Positions 1 through 10,623 are shown, counted from the stretch's first letter. The stretch is 64,000 nt of DNA from Nelumbo lutea (GCA_022828595.1 JAKGHH010000007.1:37820356-37884355), one strand, 5' to 3'. The notes: generated from the letters alone by a model not told the origin. Made by a program: numbers and translations.

Positions 1-130
1 CTTGTTGTTATGACCTTTTTTGAGCTCTGAGGTTCATTAATGTGTGGAGTCGTTATAAAGAAGCTCGCAAACCTTGCCTATAAATAAGGAGTAAGAGCCA
101 TAGGTAATTATTCTCTTATGCTCTCTAACT
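1..130 (+). repeat. Left part of a Gypsy-type LTR, interrupted by hAT insertion
   Basis: This stretch ends with a TATA-like motif (CTATAAATAAGG, about 80) followed by a pyrimidine-rich stretch up to 130. Joined to 9086 onward, after removing one copy of the 8-bp duplication, it reads as an uninterrupted LTR R/U5-like region. The downstream part contains GTTGACTTAAACTG and a CCACACCCTGGGC block. The solo LTR at 46401 has the equivalent layout of TATA box, pyrimidine stretch and TGACTTAAGCATC. I infer that this is part of an LTR of a Tat-like Gypsy family; its outer end lies outside the window. Confidence 0.55.
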
Positions 131-407
131 CAAGGTTTTAAAAGACGGAGGCAAGGTGATTGGTGTGTGATAGGGGTGAGGCCTAAGCCTCAAGGTGTTT
201 TGAGGCCTAAACCTTGAATATAAAAAGTAAAATTTTATGGATATAATCTATAAATAATAAGGGCATGAGAAAATACAAATTCAATATTTTGTATAATGTC
301 ATGTAGCTTATTTGATATATTAGACATGGATTTGAATCTACTTAAAAAACTTGGTGGAATAATCCATGGAATTGCGGTTAAGGAAAAGACGAAATACTAG
401 AGTGACA

Positions 408-463
408 TTGACTTGCACTCAAGGTTCAAAGCCTTGACTTGCACTCAAGGTTCAAAGCCTTAG
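408..463. repeat. Tandem duplication of a 27-bp unit
   Basis: The unit starting TTGACTTGCACTCAAGG and ending AAAGCC occurs twice back to back in the left arm of the outer hAT-like element. It repeats the CAAGG core of the terminal repeat and is probably a subterminal transposase-binding type repeat. Confidence 0.7.
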
Positions 464-1031
464 AGTGAGGCTCAATCTCAGGTCAGAATGGAGTGCTAGA
501 GCAACTCCAAATTAAATAGATATAGATGCTTTTAGTATTTTGAGTGAACACAAAAACATTAGAGATGTAAATTGGGTTGGGCCACCCGTGGCCCGACACG
601 GCCTGGCATGGCACGAAGGTCCATGGGCCATGCTAGGCCCGACACGGAGGTTCATGCCTTGTTGGGCCGGGGGTTTGAGGCCCATGGGCCGACACGGCAC
701 GGGTCGTGCCACAGCCCGCCAGGCCCGCCTAGGGATATAGCCGTTGCCCCCCCCTAAAGGAGCCCAACATCTAGTTTCAACTTTTAGGGTTTTTTTACAA
801 AAATACCCTCCAACAACTATAAAGAGCCATATTAGGGGGTATTGCTGTATTTTGCTTTTGCTTATGGGGGGTTGAAAAAATGACATAAATGCCCCCAACA
901 GCTATATAACTAGTTTAGGAGGCATTTTGGGTAAAGTTATAAGTAATTTTATAATGACCAAAATATCCCTCCCAACAACTTAATGATAAATAGTTTTTTT
1001 GTTATTTTGGGCAATTGATTTATGTTCTATT

Positions 1032-1042
1032 CCTATAAATAG
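1032..1042 (+). promoter_or_regulatory. Putative TATA box of the hAT transposase gene
   Basis: CCTATAAATAG lies about 390 bases before the first transposase codons, followed by a pyrimidine-rich leader and a CT microsatellite. This matches a plant core promoter. It is ancestral, since the gene it served is now broken. Confidence 0.45.
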
Positions 1043-1091
1043 CCCTATCCTCCACCATTCTCACCACACCAATTCATCAATTCTCTTAATC

Positions 1092-1094
<3 letters not shown>

Positions 1095-1128
<34 letters not shown>
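1095..1128. repeat. (CT)n microsatellite in the hAT 5' leader
   Basis: About 17 CT units lie between the putative TATA box and the transposase. The related minus-strand hAT copy has a GA tract (about 62670-62690) in the equivalent position, so the tract seems to be an old feature of this family. Confidence 0.9.
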
Positions 1129-1131
<3 letters not shown>

Positions 1132-1424
1132 CTCATACATTCTCAATTATCTGCAACCTAAGAAATTATGTTTAGCTGATTGTATGATCCTGCATTCTCC
1201 AATTCTCAAGTCTCAACTTTATCGAAGTTTCGACTTTCAACAAGAAGAAGGCTTGCTCAACCAGCTCAAGTATCTCAATTCGGGAGGCTTGGACGTTGAA
1301 AGGCTTCAACCATTGAAATCGAGTTGGGATTTTGAATCGGCAATCTGGGTAAGTCGAATTAGATTAATTTTTATCTTTCTAGAATTAAAAAAATGCTAGA
1401 TTTTCTCAAAACCAATTCCTCAAC

Positions 1425-3373
1425 ATGTTCACCATGGATGACTTTCAATCGCATCACGATAGTGTTAGCACTGATGCGATTGATGTCGATGGAAGTGGAA
1501 CTTTCACCCCTAGTAGTAGTGATACTAAGGGAAAAAGGAGGGCTTCTAAGCTTAGTAGCCCGGTTTGGAAAGTTTTCAAAGTAGAGGATATTGAGAGGAA
1601 AGGGAAAAAGGGTCGTTTGCCAGAAATGTAGGAAAGGCTTTAGTTATTGTAGCAAGGGTGATACGAGTCATTTGAGTAGACTTCTGCTCAAACATGAGCG
1701 AGAGGAAGATGAAGGGAGAGAAACAACCCAAACATAGATTAGGAGGGGGACTAGTTTTGGTTCTTTTAAATATTCACAAGAAAAAATTAGACAAAAACTT
1801 GCTAAGTATATTGTTTATGCAGAAAAACCATTTATATTAGCTGAAGATCCAAATCTAGAAAAATGGTGGTCTAGTTCTGCAAACCCACAATATAAAAAAG
1901 TTTCTAGGAATACTATAAGAACTAATGCTTTAAATTTTTTTTAAACATATAAACAAAATTTAATTTATTTGTTAGCAAATCTTAATTCTAAAATTGCAAT
2001 TACTTCGGATGTTTAGACATCCAAATTTAATATTAGTTATATTTATGTTACCGGCCATTTCATTGATGAAAGTTGGCTTTTGAATAAAAGAATTTTAAGT
2101 TTTACAAGGCTTGAATGACCACATAGTGGCCCAGCTATTGCTGCAAGTATTTTAAATACTTTGCATGCATATGGATTATTTTCTATTCGTTTTGATAATG
2201 CCAGTAATAATGATTATGTAATAAATATTTTAAAATCTCAATTAAGACCATGCTTAAATGGTAAATTATTTCATATTAAATGTGCATGCCACATCTTAAA
2301 TTTATGTATTCAATATGTCTTGAACATTTCTACTCATATTTCAAAAATTAGAAATTCTATATATATAAAAAGTTTAGGGCAAGAAAACAAGAATTTAAAT
2401 ATTTATGTCAAAACTATGGTTTAAAATATAAACATTTTATATTAGATGTAAAGCATAGGTGGAATTCTATTATGCTATGTTAGAAAGTTGTATTTCTCAT
2501 AAACAAATTCTTATTGATAAATGACAGTCTGTATACGAGATTTTTTAAAATATTTTTATGATGCAACTAATGAATTATCAGGAATTTATTATTCAACTAG
2601 TTGTAATTTACCATATCAATTAATTGTAACTAATGATTGTTTTGCAAAATATAGAAACAATCCACAATTTCAATGTATTGTTGAGATAATGGAAAATAAA
2701 TTTAAAAAATATTGGGAGAATATTTTCCCCTTTATTGTTTAGCTACAATATTAGACCGTAGGATTAGGAAAGATGGTTTACATATTTTATTTGAATCATA
2801 TTGAGAAAATATGAATTTTGATATAGGAAATAAAAAAAGATGAAATTAATAATTTATTATTTGAAATATATAGTTTGTATGAATCTGAAAGTTATAGGAA
2901 ATATTCCTACAACTTGTTCATCATCTTCTTCTACTTCTAACCTTGAGCCCAATAGTAGAAGAGAAAAACTTTTTTATTTAATAAGTAGAAGGCATAAATC
3001 TACTAGTTCTACAGTAAGTTCATTTGCTGAACTTAATTTTTATTTACAAGCAATTTTTTCTAATTTAAGTAAAGAATTAAATAATTTTGATATTTTAGCC
3101 TGGTGGAGTGAACATTCAAAAAATTATCTAGTTCTTGCCGCCATGGCACGTGATATACTAACCCCTCCGGTGTCTACAGTTCTATCAGAGTCTTATTTTA
3201 GTGCAGGTACAAGGGTGCTCGATGACAAAAGAAGTTGCATGAATGATAAGAGCATAGAGATGTGCATCTGCTTCAAGGATTGACTAGATGCAGAAGATAG
3301 ATTACAAGACAAGGGAGGGCATGATACTACACCAGATATTTCACTAGAAGTAGATGACGAAAGTCATGAATGA
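1425..3373 (+). pseudogene. hAT transposase (RICESLEEPER/BED-finger type), decayed
   Basis: The parts come in the family order. First is an acidic Ser/Asp-rich N terminus (1425-1530). Then comes a BED-type zinc-finger region (about 1550-1700) with a Lys/Arg-rich stretch, a Cys near CRKGF, and a later His in LLLKHE. A central part around 1790-2150 includes KYIVYAEKPF and ITSDV. The RFDNASNND and IKCACHILNLC segments (2185-2320) correspond to the catalytic core. The C-terminal dimerisation region (3080-3290) has WWSEHSKNY, then LAAMARDILTPPVSTVLSES. Several in-frame stops and shifts interrupt it (for example after 2420 and 2740, and TGA where Trp is expected at 3281-3283). The protein would have cut and joined transposon ends. 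A related copy lies on the minus strand at 60890-62130. Confidence 0.85.
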
Positions 3374-3867
3374 TGATTCATGAATTTGACTACTTGTATA
3401 GAATTTTTTATTTTTTCAAATTATTGTAAATTTTTTAATTTTATTTAATTTAATTGATATATATATATATTTTAAAATTTTTAACAATGTCATTTTGTAT
3501 TTTAATTTGTAACCATATTGTATTTTTTATATTTTATTAATTTATTCCATTTTTATATTTCATTCATCCAAGTATGCAATGATCCAATCATTGCATTTGT
3601 ACAATTCAAATTTAAATGAAATAAAATTCCTATTTTTCTTCCAATTTGTTATTCCATCATTCTTATTTCAATTTGGTTAACTATTTTTTTTATTTGTGTT
3701 AAATAACTTAGATTTCTCATTTCTTAATTTTTTAAACAGTTCACAATTCTCAAAGTTCATAGGAAAGTTAAATATTTTAGTTTTGTAATTTTACTTATAA
3801 AAGAAATTAAAATTTTCAAAAAAAAACTGTGCAACCCGATTCAGCCCAGGCCCAAGGCCCGCCCTGT

Positions 3868-4045
3868 TGTCACGGAGCTAGTCGATGGGGCCCCATGCGG
3901 CACTCGAATGTGATGAGTAAGCCTAAGCAACAAGCAACAACACAAGAAAATGCAACAAAGATGACACGCAGATTAGTCAAAAGTCTATTTGTATTGCAAT
4001 AATGGATGGCAAGCATAAGCACACGGTTCAGTGTCAAGGGAAAGA
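3868..4045 (-). repeat. 3' LTR segment of the gag-only element
   Basis: It matches 7811-7985 almost base for base, with scattered substitutions, through AGTCAAAAG and GCAATAATGGATGGC. Similarity stops near 4045, so the rest of this LTR is lost or replaced. Confidence 0.65.
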
Positions 4046-4149
4046 TTAGTGCAAAAGGTGAATTTGGATTAAGAGGGGGTTGGATGTGGAGGGGTGTTTC
4101 CCAAGGTTCTCTCCTCACAGGGCTACTATATGGGTTGGATGAAGGCTAA

Positions 4150-4900
4150 GTGTTGGAATGGTTCCTATTGAATTGGGGCGGCACTCTCTTCCCATTATGG
4201 TAGGTAAACTAGGTGTTGGAGTTGGCCTTGGGTCTTCTCTTAGGCTCATCAGTTGCGGGCACATGCGGCTTCTACTGCGAAGTTGGCTTCTGCTGATGTT
4301 GTTGCTGATGTTGAGGCTAATGCTGATGCTGATGTTGGTGCTGACGTGGGCGTTGGTGTTGGCGCTAGTGTTGGAAATGGAATGGATTTGGGGGAAACTT
4401 CTTCCTGGTGACGACTTCCCAACCCGTTCCAATGCTGATGTGAGATGATTGAGAGGGGGTCTTCCTTATTGGCATGACGTTGTTTTCGTGGGTGTCTGCT
4501 TCTTGATAGTATTGCAGGGCCGAAAGTTTCTTCCCATGTACCTACAGGGCTGTTGTCACTAGAACCATGCAAGGAGAACACTCGTCTAAGATAAGTAGAC
4601 CGTCGATGTGTGGTATGAGTGCATCTTTCGCCTGTGTGAGAAACTCCATTCCCAAGACAACCTGAAAATCATCCAAAGGTACTATAGATAGACTGATGAG
4701 TCCTTTCCATGGCCCAAATTAGAGCTCTACTCCATGAGCCATGCCTTGTACTGCTTTGGACCTTGAGTTGACAACCTTGATCCACCTTGTGTGTTTTGGT
4801 GGTGGTCAAGCCGAGTCACTTTGCCTCCGCAAGCCGAGATGAAGTTGTGGGTGGCCCCAGTGTCCACCCAGGCTTGGGTCGGCCTCCGCCGAGGGTGATG
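4150..4900 (-). pseudogene. Retropepsin region followed by low-complexity tail
   Basis: Reverse-strand reading around 4840-4880 gives an Asp-Thr-Gly-Ala active-site motif in a WVDTGATHNF context, typical of plant Gypsy aspartic proteases. It is in a different frame from the upstream zinc finger, so a frameshift separates them. The stretch down to 4600 has the usual protease C-terminal pattern, with DDFQVVLGMEF-like residues. Below 4560 the reading is repetitive Thr/Ser/Ala/Pro with no polymerase domain. The protease would have processed Gag. Confidence 0.6.
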
Positions 4901-5848
4901 TCTACATATTTCAGCCCCTTGTGGGCTTTGGTGAGTCGCTTGGATGTGGCCTCTTTCTTAACCATAGCATTGATGAGTTGAAGGGCGCCTACTCTTGGCG
5001 CCGCTGTGGGTTTCTCCTCATCACTCTCTTCACTGTCACTAAGTTTGGTGATGAGGGCATTGATTTTCTTTCGTGTTGGGCAGTCACTCGTCCAATGCTT
5101 TCCATTGCAAATGTAACAAGCATTGGAGGAGTAGCGGGTTCCTAGTGTACCGGTGGCCCTGATAGCTTTGGGCTCCTTGTGGCTTCTTCCTTGTTGGTAA
5201 TTGTTGGGCTTGTTAGTGGGCACTGGTTTCTCCTGTGTAGAGGTTGATTTTTGATCTCCCCCATTCAAGCTATTGGTACGTGGGCTATGTGGTTGGTGGT
5301 CTTCTTCCTCTAACTTCCTTAGATCAACTAGTTGCTCGGCCACTGCCATGGCTGTTGCTAAATCCTCACCCCACGTTGTTGTAGTTTGAGCTCCGCCCAT
5401 GGTTTGAGACCATCCATGAAGTTGAACAAAAGGTCTTTGTCAGACATGTCAGAGATCTCAAAAGTTAGGGTTGAGTAGACATAATCATATAATGAGTCTT
5501 GGTGCTTCAAGTTCTTCAACTTTTTTCGGGCCAAGTACTCAACATTTTCAGAGAAGACTGTTGCTTGATCTCTCTCTTGAAATCGGCCCAGGTCCAAGAG
5601 CCACGTTCAATGTCTTGGCAACATCTACGCCACCGTAACATTGCAATATCATTTAAATACATGGCGGTTGTGTGTACCTGAGTTTGATCATCATGGATGT
5701 CAGTCATAGAGAAGTATTGATCAACTTGCCACAAGAAGTTTTCAAGCTCCCAAGCATCACGAGCACTGGAGTATGGAGTTGGTTGGCGCACCTTGATGTG
5801 GGTGGATGAATGTTGTACGATTTCTGCAAGTGTACAGATCGTGGGCAA
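4816..5848 (-). pseudogene. Gypsy Gag, C-terminal two thirds with CCHC zinc knuckle
   Basis: Read on the minus strand from 5848, the region contains RDAWELENFLWQVDQYF, then YLNDIAMLRWRR and WADFKREIK, the conserved retrotransposon gag block. Further on (about 5140-5080) a zinc knuckle CYICNGKHWTSDC shows the CX2CX3HX4C spacing usual in this plant family. Three overlapping frames are needed, so at least two frameshifts are present. The N-terminal part continues at 7244-7744, beyond the solo LTR at 5811-7287. Confidence 0.8.
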
Positions 5849-7287
5849 GTAATAGTGTGTGAATAGAATGTCGATCCCACAAGGAAAGTGTTGTCAAGTA
5901 CCAAATTTTAAGATTTCTCTATTATTTAGAAATTAGAAATTCAATTCTCAAATCAAATTAAAGAAATGATCATGCAAGTAAATAGGTTTAATTCAGAATA
6001 TTATAAAAAGCCTAGGATTCGGGTTTCATCAAATGATTACCTATGACATACTTATGTTTTCTTATATTGGGTTATCGTTGTAGGAATTTATGATCAGATT
6101 TCCCTAAATTATATGAAGTTCTTTCTCAAGATACAATACATGTGTTTATGCTAACCGCATGTCTACTCTCGTGAACACGGGCAATGAACACAAACCCATA
6201 AAGATCAATGGAAATCAGTTTAACAATCACAAAGGAGTGTTCTTATCTCTAAAAAATACATACCCTAGGTCAATTATCTCAATGAACTAGTATTATGCTT
6301 TTACTCTCGCTACTTCACACTACCTTAATTCAAGAAATTAATGGCCAATTAATTTCTAGCATTAAGCCCTAAGATAAAAGATAAATCCCAACAATCAATT
6401 AAATATAATCTATCATAGGCAAATCAAAAGACTACATCCAAATCCTAGATCAAGAAATTTAGTTACTCATATTATTAAAGAAAAGAATCATTCCAACGAT
6501 AAAATTTAGATTAAACATAAGTGAAATTGAATAATAATAGAGAGTAAAATTTGAAGGAAAAAAACTCTTGAATAGAAGTCGATTGAGGGGAACTCCACGC
6601 CCTTGAATCTTCAATTCTCCTCTTTGCCGCCTTTCTTCTCCTCCTGGGTTGCTGACTGCCTTCTTGAAGGATGAAGCTCCTTTGGAGGAGTTTTTATTGA
6701 TTGTTGGTGCTAGTCCGCCCCCCTTTATATAGCTTTAGGAGGAGGGGTTGTTTCCAACTCCTTTTTGGAGTTCTTTCTCAAAAAATAGAAAGTCCTAATC
6801 CTAATGATTAATTTAGATATAATCTTATCCTATCTCTTAACTGGTAATCTCAATCTAGAAAAGACTAAAAAATAAGATAAAACAAAGTTCTTGTGTGAGT
6901 GGGAGAATGGTGAAATCGCGGATGAAAGCTTCAAGGCTAAGGAATGTCTTCAACACGTCACCAATGCAGTTGTAGTGAATTCGGGCCCATTTTGACCTTG
7001 ATTCAGTTCGAGTATATCAAAACTCAAAATAGGAAAGTTGTAGAACTTTTCCTTATCTTTCCAATAAATAGAATCATCTCAATCAGAGTCCGGATGAGAG
7101 AGTTATGCTCAATCTTCGACATGATGCCAAAACTATGTAAAATGACCCGACTAGCCTTGTTTCTCACCTAATGCCTCCTTTCGTGCCTTAAACCAAAATA
7201 TGAAAATAATGAGTGGATTTGGGCAGAAAATAAATATAAAAAACTAAATATTAAGTGAGAAAAATATGATATTTTTCGTTCTCATCA
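5811..7287. mobile_element. Solo LTR, 1.48 kb, inserted in gag
   Basis: It begins TGTTGTACGA and ends CTCATCA, the TG...CA ends of an LTR. The flanking pentamers ATGAA (5806-5810) and ATGGA (7288-7292) differ by one base. It splits the gag coding region: the reading resumes on the two sides at the expected place. No coding potential is visible inside. The family is not recognised. Confidence 0.65.
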
Positions 7288-7744
7288 ATGGAGCACATGA
7301 AGGGCTGGTGGAATTGGTCATAGATCTTTTCATGATTGTCAGCTTAGCCCTCATCCCATCCAATTGCTCTTGGAAGATTTCCATCATGCCTTGAAGGCTG
7401 CTTTGGGAAGAGCTGGCTTGTGACTGCTGCAAGGTGTTGTGGATGTTTTGGAGGGCTCCGTTGAAGCGGCTCTCCAGCTTCTCCACAACATTCTCTACAG
7501 TCTCTATTTTGAGATGGAGTTCATCGACCCGATCTCAAGTCTCACCTACTGTTGCCTCACAACGTAGGATGTGCATGTCTGTGCTAGTTAGTTGGTCGAC
7601 TGATTTGTCACGCTTGCTAGCTTTAGTTGTGCGGCCCTTCAGGGATTGTGTCTTGGTGGGTTCGTCGAGTGGAGCTTCATTGGTGTCGTGGGCTTGGTGC
7701 AGTTCATGTAGCGTGTCATCGACAATATCGCGGTTGGTCTTCAT
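7244..7744 (-). pseudogene. Gypsy Gag N-terminal region (coiled-coil-like)
   Basis: Minus-strand reading from 7744 is rich in Glu, Gln, Lys and Leu with heptad-like spacing (VVEKLESRFNGALQNIHNTLQQ and similar). This N-terminal layout is common in the plant Gypsy gag that precedes the ELENFLW block. One in-frame stop follows CEATVGET near 7535. The reading leads directly to the solo LTR junction at 7288, beyond which gag resumes at 5810. Confidence 0.6.
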
Positions 7745-7798
7745 TGTGCTGAATTAGGGGCGGTTGACAGGGTCCAATGTGCGTGTAGGAGCTACTTC

Positions 7799-7810
7799 TA
7801 TGATACCAAC
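7799..7810 (-). other. Primer-binding site, initiator tRNA-Met type
   Basis: On the minus strand TTGGTATCATAG follows two bases after the LTR end. It matches the TGGTATCAGAGC primer site complementary to initiator tRNA-Met, with one or two substitutions. It fixes the element orientation as minus and marks 7811 as the inner LTR edge. Confidence 0.7.
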
Positions 7811-8248
7811 TGCCATGGGGCTAGTCGATGGGGCTCTATGCGGCACTCGAATGTGACGAATAAGCCTAAACAACAAGCAACAACACAAGAAAAGACAACA
7901 AAGATGGCACACAGATTAGTCAAAAGGTTATTTGTATTGCAATAATGGATGGCAAGTATAAGCACACAGTTCAATGTCAAGGGGATCTCATGCTTAACCT
8001 TTACATGCTCTTGATTCACTCGACTACCCACCACCCCTCAAAGAGTACGTTAAGCTTTTGGGGGAGTGACAATAAGAAACATAAAAAATGTGGAAAATCA
8101 TACTACAGAATTATAGTAATGCCATTAGAAATCCCCCATACAAAATACATGCAATGCCCCACCCAAGACCACACACTTGGACACTTGGATGGTATGCTGT
8201 GGGCGTGGTGAAGGTACTTGATGATGCGACAAATTGGTCACTTGTGAC
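7811..8248 (-). repeat. 5' LTR of the gag-only element
   Basis: This is the LTR next to the primer-binding site. The inner edge at 7811 is well supported. The outer edge at 8248 is inferred from the point where the GC-rich hAT arm resumes (TGTGGCCTAGCCCGG). Confidence 0.55.
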
Positions 8249-8579
8249 ACTGTGGCCTAGCCCGGCACGACCCAAGCTCATGGCACGGCCTGCAGTCCGG
8301 CCCGGCCTAGGCCCGCGTGCCGGTACGACACGGCACGGGCCGACCCCCAAAATTTCCATCGGGGAGGACGGCACGGCCTGTGGCGACCCGCAGGCCAGCA
8401 CAACACAACCCACCTTTATTCCAAATTAAATATTGCATATTCATGAATATTAAAACAACCACCAAAATAGAGCATCTTTCAAAAAAGAACAGGATATAAT
8501 GAGAAGAAAAAAAAAACTAGAAAAGAATAGGAAAAGGAGGGACAAGCATGGGTAACTCATTACTTAATTCAATCAATCA

Positions 8580-8652
8580 TGGAGGTGCGGGGAATCGAAC
8601 CCCGTGCCTCTCGCATGCGAAGCGAGCGCTCTACCATATGAGCTACACCCCC
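8580..8652 (-). tRNA. tRNA-Ala (anticodon CGC)
   Basis: On the minus strand it folds as a complete 73-base cloverleaf. The acceptor GGGGGTG pairs with CACCTCC and includes the G3-U70 wobble that identifies alanine tRNAs. A box TAGCTCATATGG, anticodon stem CTCGC/GCGAG with loop TTCGCAT (anticodon CGC), and B box GGTTCGATTCC are all intact. It lies inside the outer hAT-like element, 425 bases from its right end. No T run lies immediately downstream; the first TTTT is roughly 45 bases past the gene. Confidence 0.95.
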
Positions 8653-9085
8653 TCAACAATCTTTTTAACTTTCTTATTTCTTTTTGGTGCACCAGTACAG
8701 CCTCACCCTTAACACCACCGGTTCGTCTTTTAGTCTATTGATGACTGTAGTCAGTTTCTCGTCTCGTCTCCGATTCTTCAGTTGCTATAATTTTACTCCA
8801 AGTAAGATAGAAAAACATGCCCTAAGCTTTTGGATTTGTTTATTTTTCTTTATTCTCAAATTAACCCCTATAAAAATATAATTATTCAGCATTGACAACA
8901 TTAAAATTTGGGGCGTAGGCCTTAACGATGTTGAGGCTAAAGGCCAAAAGGCTTTATGCCTCTACCAACTCAAGGCCTTGTTGGGAAAAAAAAGGCTACC
9001 GAGGCCAGGCTTTTTTGGTCCGCCTCGCCTCAAGGCATAGGCCTTTGGCTTTGCCTCTGTAGCCCTTTAAAACCATGCTCTAACT

Positions 9086-9260
9086 CTCATTTTTGCTCTT
9101 GCTATTTCTTACCTCAGCACCCCGTTGACTTAAACTGTTGGAGTCGTTGCCCTTGGAACCACACCCTGGGCCTTTGGCATCTTTTTGTATTCATATGTGG
9201 GACCTATGGCTATATAACCTCGTAGCCCCGAATTACCCTTGTTACAATCTTTGATGGCAT
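9086..9260 (+). repeat. Right part of the interrupted Gypsy-type LTR
   Basis: It continues the LTR begun at 1-130: a pyrimidine-rich stretch, then GTTGACTTAAACTG and CCACACCCTGGGC. Compare TGACTTAAGCATCG in the solo LTR at 46401-46969. The true LTR end is not identified. Confidence 0.45.
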
Positions 9261-9795
9261 CAAATTTATATTTATATTTATTTTTTATATCATATTTATA
9301 TATGTTATTTTTTATAGTTATATGTAAGATATATATATCATAACTATAATTTGTTACTTTAAATTATAACTATATGGTTATAGTTCTATAATTATAAATA
9401 TTATTTTATTTAGGCCACAAACATTAATGTATATGTATGTAATTATTATAAGAATATATACATAATAAACATCACATTCATAAACATATATGGATGTCTA
9501 ACATATGTATACACATATATATATATATATTATGATATAATATTAATTATATGTAATATATAACATATATACATATATCCATACACTTTTACAATTATAC
9601 ATCCATCAGTAATATCTATAACATTAGAATGTATGTATGCATCCATACACTTTAATATTTTGTTTATAACAATTTTATATTTATATCCCCCTTAACCCCC
9701 AACCCTCATGGTAGCGAGATTTGTTGATTTGATCCTAGGTCTTTGCTACAAACTACGAGAAGTACATGAATAAATGCAAATTACAAACTACAAAT

Positions 9796-9918
9796 TAGGG
9801 GGTGCAACTTTTGCAGGTTAGGGTTGGGATTTTGTCAAAATTTCAATGGGCCTAACCCAAAGCCTGAGCCCAAAATAGTGTAAAGTGTTAGGTCGAGCTA
9901 ACCCAACTTGCACCCTTA
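9796..9918. mobile_element. hAT-type MITE, 123 bp
   Basis: The ends are TAGGGGGTGCAAC and TTGCACCCTTA, inverted. The flanking octamers CTACAAAT (9788-9795) and CTACAAAC (9919-9926) match at seven of eight positions, as for a hAT target duplication. Confidence 0.75.
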
Positions 9919-10452
9919 CTACAAACTATAAACTTCCATCCTATGTCTTTGATCCTATACCTGTGACTCTGTTACCCTTCATTTCTTTCAAATTTTAAAA
10001 AGTACATGAATAAATGCAAATTAAATCTAAATAGAAGTTAATGCTACTACAATCTATCCACCTCTTTGAGAACCCATGTCCAGGATTTCCCATGACCAAC
10101 AAACCAGCTCCTAGTTTCTCCATTATCATACATATTACTTCCCTTGCATCTCTGCTCTCTACCCTACTTTCTTCTCTACTTTGATATGGAGGGTTCAAAT
10201 TAATTAAGGAGAATTGTAATTACTACATTCAAAAAAAAAAAATACAAAACATGTAAGTTGATAATCGAAGAATCAATGGATTAATGAAAGCAAGCATATT
10301 ATATTGCCATCGATTATTATTGTAATAGATTCTTCGAATTTCTAGAGTAATAAATAGTAAAAATTTATAATTCTAATTCTTGTAAATTTATTCAGCCCTG
10401 TCCATCATGGGATCATCAAAGTCTTTGAGCAACCTATGCCAGATATCAAATC

Positions 10453-10623
10453 AGCCCCCCACAAGACTGCGCCCCACAACGTCCCACAGCACAGTCCCGC
10501 CGTATATTGAGAATATCTCCTGATGATAATACCAGAAATTATGAGACATCATCGGGAGATGTTTTCAATACACGGCGGAGATATGCTGTGGGACATTGTG
10601 GAGCTCAGTCTTGTGGGGGGGCT
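10453..10623. mobile_element. Foldback MITE, 171 bp (family A, copy 1)
   Basis: Almost the whole element is one imperfect inverted repeat, from AGCCCCCCACAAGACTG to CAGTCTTGTGGGGGG. Inner arms CCCACAGCA and TGCTGTGGG also pair. Related copies are at 34356-34526 and 45802-45943. Confidence 0.8.

Larger units (their letters stand above)
3868..8248 (-). mobile_element. Non-autonomous Gypsy-type LTR element with gag and protease only (TR-GAG-like)
   Basis: Related terminal segments of about 175 bases occur at 3868-4045 and 7811-7985, both starting near GAGCTAGTCGATGG or GGGCTAGTCGATGG. The primer-binding site lies just inside the right one. Gag and an aspartic protease are encoded on the minus strand. 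No reverse transcriptase, RNase H or integrase is visible: after the protease the sequence becomes a low-complexity Pro/Thr/Ser/Ala-coding stretch. Flanking bases CCTGT (3863-3867) and ACTGT (8249-8253) look like a 5-bp duplication with one mismatch, inside the GC-rich arm of the nested hAT. The left LTR is incomplete or diverged. Confidence 0.6.
553..8427 (+). mobile_element. Nested hAT element with GC-rich subterminal repeats
   Basis: Two GC-rich arms (about 570-740 and 8255-8405) carry many copies of GGCCCGACACGG and GGCACGG in opposite orientations, in otherwise AT-rich DNA. Such subterminal clusters are typical of plant hAT elements. The ends are weakly inverted (AGATGTAAATTGGGTTG on the left against GGAATAAAGGTGGGTTG in reverse on the right). 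A decayed hAT transposase gene lies between them at 1425-3373. The right part is interrupted by the LTR element at 3868-8248; joining across it keeps the GC-rich arm continuous. Exact ends and target duplication are not resolved. Confidence 0.5.
131..9077. mobile_element. Composite hAT-like element, 8.95 kb, carrying nested elements and a tRNA gene
   Basis: The ends are CAAGGTTTTAAAAG (131) and CTTTAAAACCATG (ending 9077), imperfect terminal inverted repeats beginning CA as in hAT elements. A perfect 8-bp direct duplication CTCTAACT flanks them at 123-130 and 9078-9085, the size hAT transposases make. Both arms carry subterminal repeats of the GAGGC/AGGCCT type (about 150-490 and 8915-9060). 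Removing 131-9085 rejoins a plausible LTR, which supports a single insertion. The interior holds a second hAT, an LTR element, a solo LTR and tRNA-Ala. No transposase clearly belonging to this outer element is visible, so it is probably non-autonomous. Confidence 0.6.

Noticed and set aside
408..463. CRISPR-like direct repeat
   Set aside because: Only two adjacent copies without spacers, in plant DNA; it is a subterminal tandem duplication of a transposon.
512..898. 128-codon frame and overlapping frames in the GC-rich arm
   Set aside because: They arise from GGCCCG/GGCACGG repeats of the hAT subterminal region and have no protein-like composition.
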